A program made the position numbers and the translations under genes. A model generated the notes under the pieces. The model was not told the origin of the DNA, did no database searches, and was given only the letters and a program-made list of their open reading frames with translations. Positions 23,407 to 32,073 of a DNA stretch of 49,258 nucleotides are shown in pieces. The DNA comes from an uncultured Alphaproteobacteria bacterium (GTDB lineage: Bacteria; Pseudomonadota; Alphaproteobacteria; Caulobacterales; Aquidulcibacteraceae). The first letter of the stretch is position 1, and each line of letters begins with the position of its first letter. The stretch spans positions 1 to 49,258 of the forward strand of contig CADEDG010000007.1 of NCBI GenBank assembly GCA_902826035.1. The letters run 5' to 3'.

Positions 23407-25206
23407 ATGTATTATCAATTGGATGAAGAAGAGCCTGACACGCGCAGTTCATTCGAGATGTTCGGCGAGTTGGAAACTCAGGCAGCGAACGATGCCCAAG
23501 AATCCGAACAGGAAGCGAGGCCACGCGCTATCGCACCGGCGCAGGCGCCGTTAAAGAACGGCTTCTCTTGGGCGGCCTTCGCTGGGGGGCTGGCGGCGTT
23601 CACATGGATTGGCGCAGCCATCGGCGTGCCCTTGTCCTATTTCGGCATCGATGCCGTCCTCTCCATGGATCCGGCCATGCAAGCGGGACTGGTTGCGCTC
23701 GCCTGCGGGCCCGCCCTGCTGTTTTGGGTATCGGCCTCTGCGGCCGGCGAAGCGTTGAAAGCGCGCCGGCTCGCCGCAGAGCTCACGCGAATTGCGCGGA
23801 CGCCAACATTGGCGACCGAAGCCGGGGAGGTTGGCGCACGCCGGCTCTCCGAAACAGTTAAGTCAGAAATTGAATCCCTGAATGACGCGGTGGCCACTGC
23901 ACTCACGAGGTTAGCTGAGCTCGAGCGCAGCGCGCAGCGCAATGCCGCTCTGTTCAACGAAGCCGTGACCGCCTCGCGTGAAGGGGGCGAAGAACTCACC
24001 CAGACGCTCCAACGCGAACGCGATTCCATGCGCGAACTCAATGGCGAATTGCGCAACGAAACCGAAGTAATCGCACACTCGGTGGGGCGCCAGGTTCGGT
24101 TGATGCGCGAAGCGTCGAAGCTGGTAAGCACGGAGATGGGCGCTGCAGAAAACGCGCTGGAACGCCACTTGACCGCATTCGCCGCATCGGCGACCACGCT
24201 AAGCACCCACACCAGCGCCTTCAGGCACGCCGCTGGCGACGCCAATGCGGCCGCCACGGCGCTTAACGGCAAGGTCGCGGGGATGCTCGACGGTCTTAGC
24301 GAAGCCACGCGCCTAACGGACGCGGCGCGCCAATCAGCCGAGCACGCTGTGGCCGCCGCCTCCGAGACCGCCCATGCCGTCCGCGAATCCACGCGTACTG
24401 CTGTCATAGAAGCCAAACGCGCCGCGCAATTGGTGCGCGAAGAGACCATCGCGCTCCAGGATGCCGCCGGTGAAACCCTGTCCAAGCTGTCGGCCGCCGC
24501 GAACGCTGCGCGCGACGCGTCGGAACAAAGCCAAGCCGCCGCCGACCGCCACGCCTCCTCGATCGAAAAGCGCTTGTCGGCGCTGGCCGCAACCGCCTCG
24601 GCGAAGAAAGCCGCCCTGCCCCAACGCTCTGAGCGACCCGCTGAGCCGATCGTCGTGGCGAATGAATCGACGCTTGAGAGCGTTGGGAATCTGCAAGCGG
24701 CCGCAAACGCCGCCGCATCACGCTGGTCGCAACCGCGCGCCAGCCAAGCCCGCGAGACCGAGTCCAGTGGCATCTTCAAAGGCTTCACGGGTTGGAACAA
24801 CTTCCTGCCGCTGGCGCCCACGCGCGGCGCGCCGAAACCCGCCAACGAGAGCGAAGCGTTCAACCTTGTCGAGTTCGCATCGGTCGACCACGACACAATA
24901 TTGAAGAATGACGCCATCGACCTTGTTGCCGATGCTGGTGTCGATCTGGACGCCGTGCTCGCCGCCCGCGATCTTGAGCGCATCGCGCAAAGCTCACGCC
25001 ATGGCGCCGCCGCCCGCCGCCGCGCTGTCGTGGACGCTGCGCCCGGCGCGGTCAACCGCGTCGCACGCCACGTCAAACGCAATGGCGACGCTCAGCGTCT
25101 GGCGACGCAATTCCGCGCCCGCCCCGACCTCGCTAAAAGCGAGCGCAAAGGCGAAAGCTCGGAACTGGTGCGCGCCTATCTGTTGATCGACGCCGCATTG
25201 TCCTGA
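23407..25206 (+). CDS. TipN-like polar coiled-coil membrane protein
   Basis: 599 residues. An acidic cytoplasmic N-terminus (1-45) precedes two membrane helices (about 52-75 and 90-113). A very long Ala/Glu/Arg-rich coiled coil follows (about 115-400), then a linker and a compact C-terminal domain from about 485 (FNLVEFASVDHDTILKNDAI, ending RAYLLIDAALS). This layout matches Caulobacter TipN, the new-pole marker that places the flagellum and chromosome segregation machinery, although that protein is longer. My identification rests on architecture and on memory of the C-terminal pattern. It starts at the ATG after GGGAG. Expression from an RpoN promoter fits a flagellar or polar programme. The 3' end overlaps the convergent pqiC-like gene by 31 bases. 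Confidence 0.5.
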   Translation: MYYQLDEEEPDTRSSFEMFGELETQAANDAQESEQEARPRAIAPAQAPLKNGFSWAAFAGGLAAFTWIGAAIGVPLSYFGIDAVLSMDPAMQAGLVALACGPALLFWVSASAAGEALKARRLAAELTRIARTPTLATEAGEVGARRLSETVKSEIESLNDAVATALTRLAELERSAQRNAALFNEAVTASREGGEELTQTLQRERDSMRELNGELRNETEVIAHSVGRQVRLMREASKLVSTEMGAAENALERHLTAFAASATTLSTHTSAFRHAAGDANAAATALNGKVAGMLDGLSEATRLTDAARQSAEHAVAAASETAHAVRESTRTAVIEAKRAAQLVREETIALQDAAGETLSKLSAAANAARDASEQSQAAADRHASSIEKRLSALAATASAKKAALPQRSERPAEPIVVANESTLESVGNLQAAANAAASRWSQPRASQARETESSGIFKGFTGWNNFLPLAPTRGAPKPANESEAFNLVEFASVDHDTILKNDAIDLVADAGVDLDAVLAARDLERIAQSSRHGAAARRRAVVDAAPGAVNRVARHVKRNGDAQRLATQFRARPDLAKSERKGESSELVRAYLLIDAALS

Positions 25207-25787
25207 GCGGCGCCGCGGGCTGCAAATTCGCCAATGCGCGCGCTGCCTTCACGGGCGGCGCGCGCAAGCGCTTGGGCCGCTGCGCTCGCGGTGCGCGCGC
25301 CTACCGGTTCATCGCCGTTGATGATTTCCTGCGCCACGACCGTACGGTTTGGCAGCGCAACGAGCATGACATCAGCGCGGAAGAGCGCTGTCATGCTCTC
25401 GTCGTGCACCTCGAAATCGAGCACCTCCCAGCGCAATTCATAATCGCCGTGTGCTTCGCCTGAACGCACGACGGCGTGGAACCGATCCTGTCCCGTCATC
25501 GTTTCGATCAGCATGGATTGCAGAGAAGCATCGGCGCGGCTTGACCATTGCGACTGGCCGAGGAACGAGAGACGGTCGCCGTTGCGCCAAATCAGGTCCG
25601 AGCCAAGCAAAGTGCGCTCGCCTGAGGGCTGGGCGACGCCAATTACCGCATTCACCGTCGCGCCCGGTTGCGATGGCGCGTTGTCGGCTTCCAACACGTA
25701 GATCGCGGGCGGAGGCGGAGGCGGAGGCAGCAACGATATGCATCCCCCGAGCAGCAGCAGCGGAGCGAAGGCGGCGGAGGGCTTCAT
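25176..25787 (-). CDS. ABC-transport auxiliary lipoprotein (PqiC/YmbA-like)
   Basis: 203 residues. A signal peptide with lipobox Cys16 (LLLLGGC), a run of eight consecutive prolines (residues 21-28), then a periplasmic domain with ATPLQS-like LQSMLIETMTGQDRF and YELRWEVLDFEV. This pattern is that of the DUF330/PqiC group, which accompanies MlaD-type permeases and connects them to the outer membrane. It is the last gene of the operon; its ATG overlaps the mlaD stop by four bases. Its final 31 bases overlap the convergent TipN-like gene. Confidence 0.8.
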   Translation of the reverse strand: MKPSAAFAPLLLLGGCISLLPPPPPPPAIYVLEADNAPSQPGATVNAVIGVAQPSGERTLLGSDLIWRNGDRLSFLGQSQWSSRADASLQSMLIETMTGQDRFHAVVRSGEAHGDYELRWEVLDFEVHDESMTALFRADVMLVALPNRTVVAQEIINGDEPVGARTASAAAQALARAAREGSARIGEFAARGAAQDNAASINR

Positions 25788-26653
25788 TGCGGCAACTCCA
25801 AAGTAGGCCGCGGCGAGCGCGGTGTGAGCACGGAGGGATTTTCTTCAAGATTATTGGCCACACGACCAATCGCAAGCGCGGCCTGGCGGATTTCTTCCGC
25901 CGCAGCGCCGATATCGGGCAGCGTTTCGCTGTTGGCGGTGGCCGCCGCGGAGCGCATGTCGCGCATGATCTGGTCGAGATCGGCTAGGTCTGCCTGGGTC
26001 TGACGCGCCAGCGTGCTTACGTCGGCGGCTGCGGCGCCCAGCGCTGTGGCGGTTTCCGCGGAACGGGAAATCACGGAATTCCTGTCCGCCAGGCGAGCGC
26101 TGATAGTCTCGAGATTGTCGAGAATGCCGCTGACGCGGGTTACGTTCTCCTCGGTGAGCAAACGCTGCACGGCGGCAAGCGCCCGACTTGCCTCCATGAC
26201 GATGTCCTCGCTTTGGTCGAACAGAATGTCGATCTGGCTGCCGTGGCCAGCGATACGCGGCGGCTGACCGAATATTTCCGAGCGCGCCGCGGACGCGCCC
26301 TCAGAACCAGGCGTAAGCTGGATCAGCGATACCCCTGTCAGGCCCACCGGCTCCAAGCGCGCCTCGCTGTCTTGCTTTACCGGCACCACCGATGAAACGC
26401 GGATGCGGGCGATGACGCGCCGCGTATTATCCGCATCGATCCGCAGCGCCCGCACTTCGCCGACCTTGATGCCGTTAAAGCGCACTTCGCCGCCGTCGGT
26501 CAGCCCGCGCACCGGATCGTCGAACACCACTTCGTATTCGTTGAAACCGCCGCGATAATCGGAATTGGCGAGCCACATCGCAAACAGCATAAACGCCGCC
26601 GCACCGACCAGGGTCGCGACACCGATGAGAACGTAATTGGCTTTAGTTTCCAT
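25784..26653 (-). CDS. mlaD: MlaD-family MCE-domain protein
   Basis: 289 residues. One N-terminal membrane helix (7-28) is followed by the MCE domain (about 38-115: YEVVFDDPVRGLTDGGEVRFNGIKVGEV and VGLTGVSLIQLTPG), the phospholipid-binding ring. A helical C-terminal part of about 150 residues (ILDNLETISARLADRN and DLDQIMRDMRSAAATANSETL) would form the tube seen in longer MCE proteins. It works with the permease and ATPase encoded just upstream and the lipoprotein downstream. The start overlaps the end of mlaF by 11 bases. Confidence 0.92.
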   Translation of the reverse strand: METKANYVLIGVATLVGAAAFMLFAMWLANSDYRGGFNEYEVVFDDPVRGLTDGGEVRFNGIKVGEVRALRIDADNTRRVIARIRVSSVVPVKQDSEARLEPVGLTGVSLIQLTPGSEGASAARSEIFGQPPRIAGHGSQIDILFDQSEDIVMEASRALAAVQRLLTEENVTRVSGILDNLETISARLADRNSVISRSAETATALGAAAADVSTLARQTQADLADLDQIMRDMRSAAATANSETLPDIGAAAEEIRQAALAIGRVANNLEENPSVLTPRSPRPTLELPQ

Positions 26654-27404
26654 GACCCATCCCCGGAGCGGAGTTCATTTGCACGGCCCGCCCACGGGGC
26701 CCGCAGAAATATTCCTTGACCCAACCGCTGGCGTTGGCGGCCACATCTTCCACGGCGCCAAGTGCGGCCACTTCGCGACCGTACAGAACCGCCACCCGGT
26801 CACAGACCGCATACAAGGTGTCGAGGTCGTGCGTGACCAGGAACACCGTCAGGCCCAACGCCTTCGCCAGTTCGCGCACCATGCGATCAAATTGCTCGGC
26901 GGCGATCGGATCGAGGCCAGCGGTCGGTTCGTCCAAAAACAGCAATTCGGGGTCGAGCGCGATCGCCCGCGCGACGGCCGCGCGCTTGCGCATGCCGCCG
27001 GAAATTTGCGCCGGCTTCTTGTGGTGCGCTTCAGGCCCGAGGCCGGCCATCGACAATTTCAGCGCGGCGATCTCAGCGCGCAGCGCCGGGGTCAAATGCA
27101 CGTGCTCCCGCAGCGGCGCTTCAACGTTCTCAAGCACCGTCAGGTTGGAAAACAGCGCCCCGTCTTGGAACATCACACCCATGCGCGGCGCTCGCCCGCT
27201 GAACGCGGGAAAATCAATTTCGCCCGCGGTCGCGCGGTCCAGGCCGACGATCTCGCGCAGCAACACCGATTTGCCGCTCCCGGAGGGGCCGACAACGCCC
27301 AGAACCTCGCCACGCAACACGTCCAGGTCGAGACCCTCGTGCACGACCTGCGCGCCAAAGCGCGTGGTGAGCCCACGAACGCGGATGGCGATCTCGGCGC
27401 TCAC
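26643..27404 (-). CDS. mlaF: Lipid ABC transporter ATP-binding protein, MlaF-like
   Basis: 253 residues. All ABC motifs are in order: GPSGSGKS (Walker A), GVMFQDGALF (Q-loop), QISGGMRKRAAVARAIA (signature), LLFLDEPTAGLDP (Walker B) and VTHDLDT (switch His). The pattern ISGGMRKR is typical of Mla/Ttg2A ATPases. The GTG at 27404 gives a GTGA overlap with mlaE; a TTG one codon upstream is the alternative. Energises phospholipid movement through MlaE, in the inner membrane. Confidence 0.94.
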   Translation of the reverse strand: MSAEIAIRVRGLTTRFGAQVVHEGLDLDVLRGEVLGVVGPSGSGKSVLLREIVGLDRATAGEIDFPAFSGRAPRMGVMFQDGALFSNLTVLENVEAPLREHVHLTPALRAEIAALKLSMAGLGPEAHHKKPAQISGGMRKRAAVARAIALDPELLFLDEPTAGLDPIAAEQFDRMVRELAKALGLTVFLVTHDLDTLYAVCDRVAVLYGREVAALGAVEDVAANASGWVKEYFCGPRGRAVQMNSAPGMGHGN

Positions 27405-28522
27405 CAATCCATCTCCAGGAACCAGAGCGCGAACAACGCGTCGAGCAGGATCACCATGAAGATCGACTGCACCACCGAAGCGGTGACGCGTCGCCCAAGC
27501 GAACCCACATCACCGCCGACCGACAATCCTTGCTTGCAACCGATGATCGCGAGCGTCAGCGCGAACACCGGCGCCTTCACCATGCCTACCCAGAAATGCT
27601 GCTCGGGAACGGCGTCGGAAATGCGGGTGAAAAACATGGTTGGGCTGACGCCAAGATTGGCCCACGTCACCAGAAGCCCCCCAGCGAGACCCGCAAGCAT
27701 CGCCGCGAGCGTCAGCAGCGGCGTCATCACGAGCATGGCGAGCACGCGCGGAGCCACGAGCGCCTCCATCGGAGCGATGCCCATGACGCGCATCGCGTCA
27801 ACTTCCTGGCGCATTTTCATGGCGCCAATCTCGGCAGTGAACGCGCTGTTGGTGCGACCCGCCAGCAGAACTGCGGTAATCACCACCGCAAATTCCCGCA
27901 GCATCGAAAACGCCACCAATTCGACGGTGAAAACCGAAGCACCGAAATCGCCCAGAACACGTGCACCGAGGTATGCAACAACAAGCCCGATAAAGAATGA
28001 CAAGAGCGTCACGATAGGCAGTGCGTTGAGGCCCGCCTGTTCCATGACATGGACGATGGACACCCAACGCAGCCGCCGTGGCCGCACCAGAAGTCTAGCC
28101 AATGTCGTCAGCGTTTCACCCAAGAACGAAACGGTCTCGAGCGCCTCTTGGCTAATTTCGGCGACAGCGCGGCCGGTCTGCTGCAAAATCCCGCTTAGAC
28201 CCCGTGGGCGCTCGGGCGCCGGCTCTGGCGCAGTAATGGCGCTAACAACCACTTGCAGCAGGCGCGCTGCATTGGCGTGTTCGCCGCGCACTCCAATCGG
28301 CGACGCCCCACGAGACTCCCCGAGCGTTCGTACAACTAGGTAAGCGCCGGCAACGTCGAAGCGGCCAAGTCCGCTGACTTCTACCTCCGTGCCCACAGCC
28401 GGTGAAAGCGAACGCAGCGCGGGCTCCAGGTCGGCTATAGTGTCGATGGTCCAATCGCCGGCTAACGCCAGCACCGGGGTGCGACCGTCTTGGGTCAGAT
28501 CGAAGGCCGTCGCACGGGCCAT
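27401..28522 (-). CDS. mlaE: MlaE-family permease with fused N-terminal STAS domain
   Basis: 373 residues. The first 95 or so form a STAS-like domain (TPVLALAGDWTIDTIADLEPAL, then GRFDVAGAYLVVRTLG), which in E. coli is a separate protein, MlaB. The permease follows, with about five membrane helices and the family motifs FAVVITAVLLAGRTNSAFTAEIGAMK and LTLAIIGCKQGL. It is the first gene of the operon mlaE-mlaF-mlaD-pqiC; GGAG lies nine bases before the ATG. Fusion of STAS and permease makes MlaB unnecessary. This form is known in alphaproteobacteria. Confidence 0.92.
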   Translation of the reverse strand: MARATAFDLTQDGRTPVLALAGDWTIDTIADLEPALRSLSPAVGTEVEVSGLGRFDVAGAYLVVRTLGESRGASPIGVRGEHANAARLLQVVVSAITAPEPAPERPRGLSGILQQTGRAVAEISQEALETVSFLGETLTTLARLLVRPRRLRWVSIVHVMEQAGLNALPIVTLLSFFIGLVVAYLGARVLGDFGASVFTVELVAFSMLREFAVVITAVLLAGRTNSAFTAEIGAMKMRQEVDAMRVMGIAPMEALVAPRVLAMLVMTPLLTLAAMLAGLAGGLLVTWANLGVSPTMFFTRISDAVPEQHFWVGMVKAPVFALTLAIIGCKQGLSVGGDVGSLGRRVTASVVQSIFMVILLDALFALWFLEMDW

Positions 28523-28580
28523 AGGGTCAATCGCTCCTTAACGCGATCCGCTCCGGGCGGTCCCGCCTTAAACCTATAGC

Positions 28581-28601
28581 GCCTAACAGAAAAGATTAGG
28601 C
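28581..28601. repeat. Short inverted repeat upstream of mlaE
   Basis: gcctaa (28581-28586) and ttaggc (28596-28601) are perfect complements around nine bases, about 60 bases upstream of mlaE and downstream of the MFS gene. It could be an operator or, on the minus strand, a weak terminator of the MFS transcript. No strong run of T follows. Confidence 0.35.
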
Positions 28602-28651
28602 AAAGATGCCGCTGGCTCCTGCCGCGTGTTCGCCCGACAGGGGAACTTTGG

Positions 28652-29842
28652 TTAAGTGGAATTAGCGGTTCGAGGCGGCGCGATCAGCACCGCCAACGCT
28701 CCCCCGAGAGCGGCGAGGCCCGCCATCAGCCAATATCCGCGCGCGCCATGCAAGTCGTACAAAATGCCCGAGAATTGGCTCGACGCGCCCATAAACAAAC
28801 CGCCGGATAGGCCCGCGTATAATGTTTGCGCCAGTGCAGCACGCTCCGGGGCGGCACGGTACAACAACCGCATGGCGCCAACATGGGCGGCGGCGAAAGA
28901 GAGCATGTGCAGCGCCTGCAACGGCCAGAGCAATAGGCCAACCGGCGCAAAACCCATCATTAACCAACGCACGACGCCGCCGGCCGCCCCCGCCAAGATC
29001 AAGGTGCGCGGCGAAACGCGGCGTTCTATTGGCGACAAGCACAATAGAAACACCACCTCCACCGCCACGCCGAACCCCCACAACAACCCCGCCGTCGCAT
29101 CGCCCAATCCCTGCGCCTGCCAGACCAGCGTGGAAAACCCATAATAGAAAGCGTGTGCGCTCTGGATCAGCCCGCAAGAAACGATCAAAACCAAAAACCC
29201 CGGCTGACGCACCAGCGCGGCGATCGCGTGTACCCCGTCGCGAGCCGTCGGCACGGTCGCAACACGGAATTCTCGCCTCAGCCCAAACCATGCCGACGTG
29301 GCCGCCATCGTGCATGCCGCGAGAGTCCAGACGACCACCGCCCCCGGGCCAAAACGAGAAACAAGGAGCCCACCCGCAGTCGTGGCCACGATAAAGCTTA
29401 TCGAGCCGATGCCGCGTGCAATGCCGTAGCTGAGCTTGCCTTGTGCGGTCGCACGCAGAACGCCCGCCTCAACCAGCGGCGTCATCGCTTGCATCAGCGA
29501 CAGCGCGGCAAACCCCCAGAGCAATAGCGACCAAAAATCGTTGGCAACGAAAAAGAACCCCGCAAAAGCCGCGATCGTTGCCACGGAGACGATCCGAAGC
29601 GGCGCACTGCGATCGGTGGCGGCGTCCGCCCAGTAAGCGATAATCGGCCCAGTGAGGATGCGCGTCAGTTGCGCCAACGAAAACACCGCGCCGATCTGGA
29701 CCCCAGTGAGGCCATGCTCGCCCGCTAGCCAGCGCGGCAGGAACACCATGAGCATACCTGAAGCGCTGAACAGGAAGGCCATCACCAGGGTCAAGCGCGA
29801 CGCACTCCCCGCTAAACTCGAAGATTGGCTTATGCTGTTCAT
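28652..29842 (-). CDS. MFS transporter (phenylpropionate-permease-like)
   Basis: 396 residues, twelve hydrophobic segments. FLPRWLAGEHGLTGVQIGAVFSLAQLTRILTGPIIAYWAD at the start and the loop after the second helix are similar to the HcaT/PPP (2.A.1.27) permease group; identification is from overall pattern. Substrate is unknown, possibly an aromatic acid. The ATG at 29842 (MNSISQSSS) is chosen; the frame continues 11 codons upstream with no sign of coding. It is divergent from proline iminopeptidase by about 102 bp and followed by the mla operon on the same strand. Confidence 0.85.
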   Translation of the reverse strand: MNSISQSSSLAGSASRLTLVMAFLFSASGMLMVFLPRWLAGEHGLTGVQIGAVFSLAQLTRILTGPIIAYWADAATDRSAPLRIVSVATIAAFAGFFFVANDFWSLLLWGFAALSLMQAMTPLVEAGVLRATAQGKLSYGIARGIGSISFIVATTAGGLLVSRFGPGAVVVWTLAACTMAATSAWFGLRREFRVATVPTARDGVHAIAALVRQPGFLVLIVSCGLIQSAHAFYYGFSTLVWQAQGLGDATAGLLWGFGVAVEVVFLLCLSPIERRVSPRTLILAGAAGGVVRWLMMGFAPVGLLLWPLQALHMLSFAAAHVGAMRLLYRAAPERAALAQTLYAGLSGGLFMGASSQFSGILYDLHGARGYWLMAGLAALGGALAVLIAPPRTANST

Positions 29843-29944
29843 GTCGCGCCGCCCCGCAGGCAGACCGCCTAGCATTCCCAGTCAGTCGCGACAAACGCCC
29901 CGAAACGCCCTTGCTGTATCTCACGCGCTCGCTAAACCCGCGCC

Positions 29945-30925
29945 ATGAATTCTTACACACTGCAACCGCGCCGGGATCTTTACCCCGTAATCGAGCCGTT
30001 CGCGAGCGAGATGCTGGAGGTGTCACGGCTGCATACGATCTATATCGAGCGCAGCGGCGCGCCCGGAGGCAAGCCGGCGCTGGCGCTGCACGGCGGCCCG
30101 GGCGGAGGATTGTCGCCGGATATGCGGCGGTTCTTCGACCCACGGAAATATTGCGTCACGCTCATGGATCAGCGCGGCTGTGGACGCTCTACGCCGCACG
30201 CAGAGATCGAGGCGAACACCACGTGGGATCTGATCGCCGACATCGAACGCGTGCGCGAACGATATGGGGTCGATAAATGGTTGGTATTTGGCGGCTCGTG
30301 GGGCTCAACATTGGCGCTCGCCTATGCCGCCAGCCACCCAGAGCGCGTCGCCGGCTTGGTGTTGCGTGGGATTTTTCTGCTGACCAAGTCGGAGATCGAT
30401 TGGTTCTACCAATATGGCGCCAGCAACATCTATCCTGACGCTTTCGCGCGCTACGCCTCGACGATACCAGCGGCGGAGCGGGACGATTTGCTTGGCGCCT
30501 TTCGGCGACGACTGGTTTCTTCGAATATGGACGAGCGCATCGGCGCGGCGCGTGCGTGGGCGCGTTGGGAGGGTGAGACCATTTCCATTGCTGGCCCCAG
30601 CGCGCTACCCGCGCGTTTCAACGACGACAAGTTCGTCGAAGCCTTCGCCCGCATCGAGAACCATTATTTCGTCAACAAAGGATTTTTCGAATACGATGGC
30701 TGGCTGCTCGATCAAACGCCTCTGATTCGCCACATCCCCTGCAGCATCGCGCACGGACGTTACGATATTTGCACGCCGTTGGCCTCAGCCTGGGCGCTCA
30801 AACAACGATGGCCGGAGGCCCAACTCGACATCATCCACGATGCCGGGCACTCAAGCTTGGAACCGGGCATCGTGGACTCGCTCGTGCGCGCAACCGACGC
30901 GATGCAGCACGAGGCGGCCTGGTAG
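29945..30925 (+). CDS. pip: Proline iminopeptidase
   Basis: 326 residues. The oxyanion motif LHGGPGGG, the DQRGCGRSTPH stretch and the nucleophile elbow FGGSWGSTLALAYA (Ser in GGSWG) are the S33 family signature. The Asp (HGRYDICTP) and His (DAGHSS) of the triad are near the end. It removes N-terminal proline from peptides in the cytoplasm. No signal peptide. The ATG at 29945 is the family start. Convergent with rodA, whose stop is two bases from its own. Confidence 0.95.
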   Translation: MNSYTLQPRRDLYPVIEPFASEMLEVSRLHTIYIERSGAPGGKPALALHGGPGGGLSPDMRRFFDPRKYCVTLMDQRGCGRSTPHAEIEANTTWDLIADIERVRERYGVDKWLVFGGSWGSTLALAYAASHPERVAGLVLRGIFLLTKSEIDWFYQYGASNIYPDAFARYASTIPAAERDDLLGAFRRRLVSSNMDERIGAARAWARWEGETISIAGPSALPARFNDDKFVEAFARIENHYFVNKGFFEYDGWLLDQTPLIRHIPCSIAHGRYDICTPLASAWALKQRWPEAQLDIIHDAGHSSLEPGIVDSLVRATDAMQHEAAW

Positions 30926-30927
30926 GT

Positions 30928-32073
30928 CTACCAGAGCCAACCGCGCGAACCATGCGCGTCCTTGTGCAGGTCGATCGACAGCACGATGCAGAAACCCACC
31001 ATCAAAGTCATCATCGCCGTGCCACCGAACGAAATCATCGGCAAGGGAATGCCCACCACCGGCACCAGCCCGATCACCATCGCGGTGTTGATCAGCACGT
31101 AACTCGCCAACATCGCCGCGACGCTCGCGGCCGCGAGTTTGCTGAACATAGTGCGCGCGCGCAGCGCCACCTGCATGGCCAGCGCCATGAGCGCGCCGAA
31201 CAACAAAAGCACAACCGCACCGCCGATCAGCCCGAATTCCTCGACGATCATTGTGAAAATAAAGTCGGTGTGCTTCTCGGGGAGGAAGTCGAGCTGCGCC
31301 TGCGATCCCTGCAGGTAGCCGCGTCCGAACAACCCCGCCGAGCCGATCGCGATCTTCGATTGGAGTACGTGGTAGCCCGCGCCGAGCGGATCGTTGGACA
31401 GCCCAAGGAATACATCGACGCGGTTGCGCTGATATTCGTGCAGAACATAACTGTACGCGAACCAAGCGCCCAAGGCGCCGAGGACCACGCCACTGCCCAC
31501 AATCCACCAGGAAAGACCAGCTAAGAACATGGTGGCGAGCCCCGCAAACATGATCAACATGGCGGTGCCGAGATCGGGCTGGTGCATCACCAGCGCCACC
31601 GGCGCGATAATGGCTAGAAATGGCGGGAGCGACCACACCATCGCCCCGGCGCGGCGCGGGCCGATTTGCATGTAATATTTGGCCAGGGCCAGAACGATGC
31701 CAACCTTCATGAATTCCGACGGCTGCAACGAAAGCGGTCCGATCGAAAGCCAGCGCGTTGCGCCCATGCGCGTTTCGCCAAAAAGTTCGACAGCCAACAG
31801 CAACAAAAGCGCGCCAGCATAGAGTGGGTAGGATATCGCCAGCCAGAAGCGCGTATCGAGAAACATCGCAGCCGTCACTGCGACGGCCAGCAACACCGCA
31901 AACCGCAAACCATGCGTCATCGGCATGTCGAGGCGGGCGCCGGAATTGGCCACGGAAAAATGCATCAGTACGCCGACAATCGCGAGGGCGCACAAGAGTG
32001 TGATGATGCCCCAATTGAGGCGTGAAATCCGCTCTGCGATTGTGCGCGGGCCCGGGGTAGTGGCGATGCTCAT
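30928..32073 (-). CDS. rodA: Rod-shape peptidoglycan polymerase RodA
   Basis: 381 residues with about ten membrane helices (SEDS family). Diagnostic segments include GATRWLSIGPLSLQPSEFMKVG, HQPDLGTAMLIMFAG and FIFTMIVEEFGLIGGAVVLLLFG, then GIPLPMISFGGTAM. It polymerises lipid II glycan strands during elongation with PBP2, encoded immediately upstream. Its ATG overlaps the PBP2 stop by four bases. Last gene of mreBCD-mrdA-rodA. Confidence 0.97.
   Translation of the reverse strand: MSIATTPGPRTIAERISRLNWGIITLLCALAIVGVLMHFSVANSGARLDMPMTHGLRFAVLLAVAVTAAMFLDTRFWLAISYPLYAGALLLLLAVELFGETRMGATRWLSIGPLSLQPSEFMKVGIVLALAKYYMQIGPRRAGAMVWSLPPFLAIIAPVALVMHQPDLGTAMLIMFAGLATMFLAGLSWWIVGSGVVLGALGAWFAYSYVLHEYQRNRVDVFLGLSNDPLGAGYHVLQSKIAIGSAGLFGRGYLQGSQAQLDFLPEKHTDFIFTMIVEEFGLIGGAVVLLLFGALMALAMQVALRARTMFSKLAAASVAAMLASYVLINTAMVIGLVPVVGIPLPMISFGGTAMMTLMVGFCIVLSIDLHKDAHGSRGWLW

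Noticed and set aside
26637-28343. Plus-strand open frame of 568 codons
   Set aside because: Antisense to the mla genes, which have full family motifs; the frame has low-complexity Ser/Thr/Arg composition.
28581-28601. Rho-independent terminator for the MFS gene
   Set aside because: The stem is only six AT-containing pairs and there is no T-run at the proper side on the minus strand; kept only as an inverted repeat.
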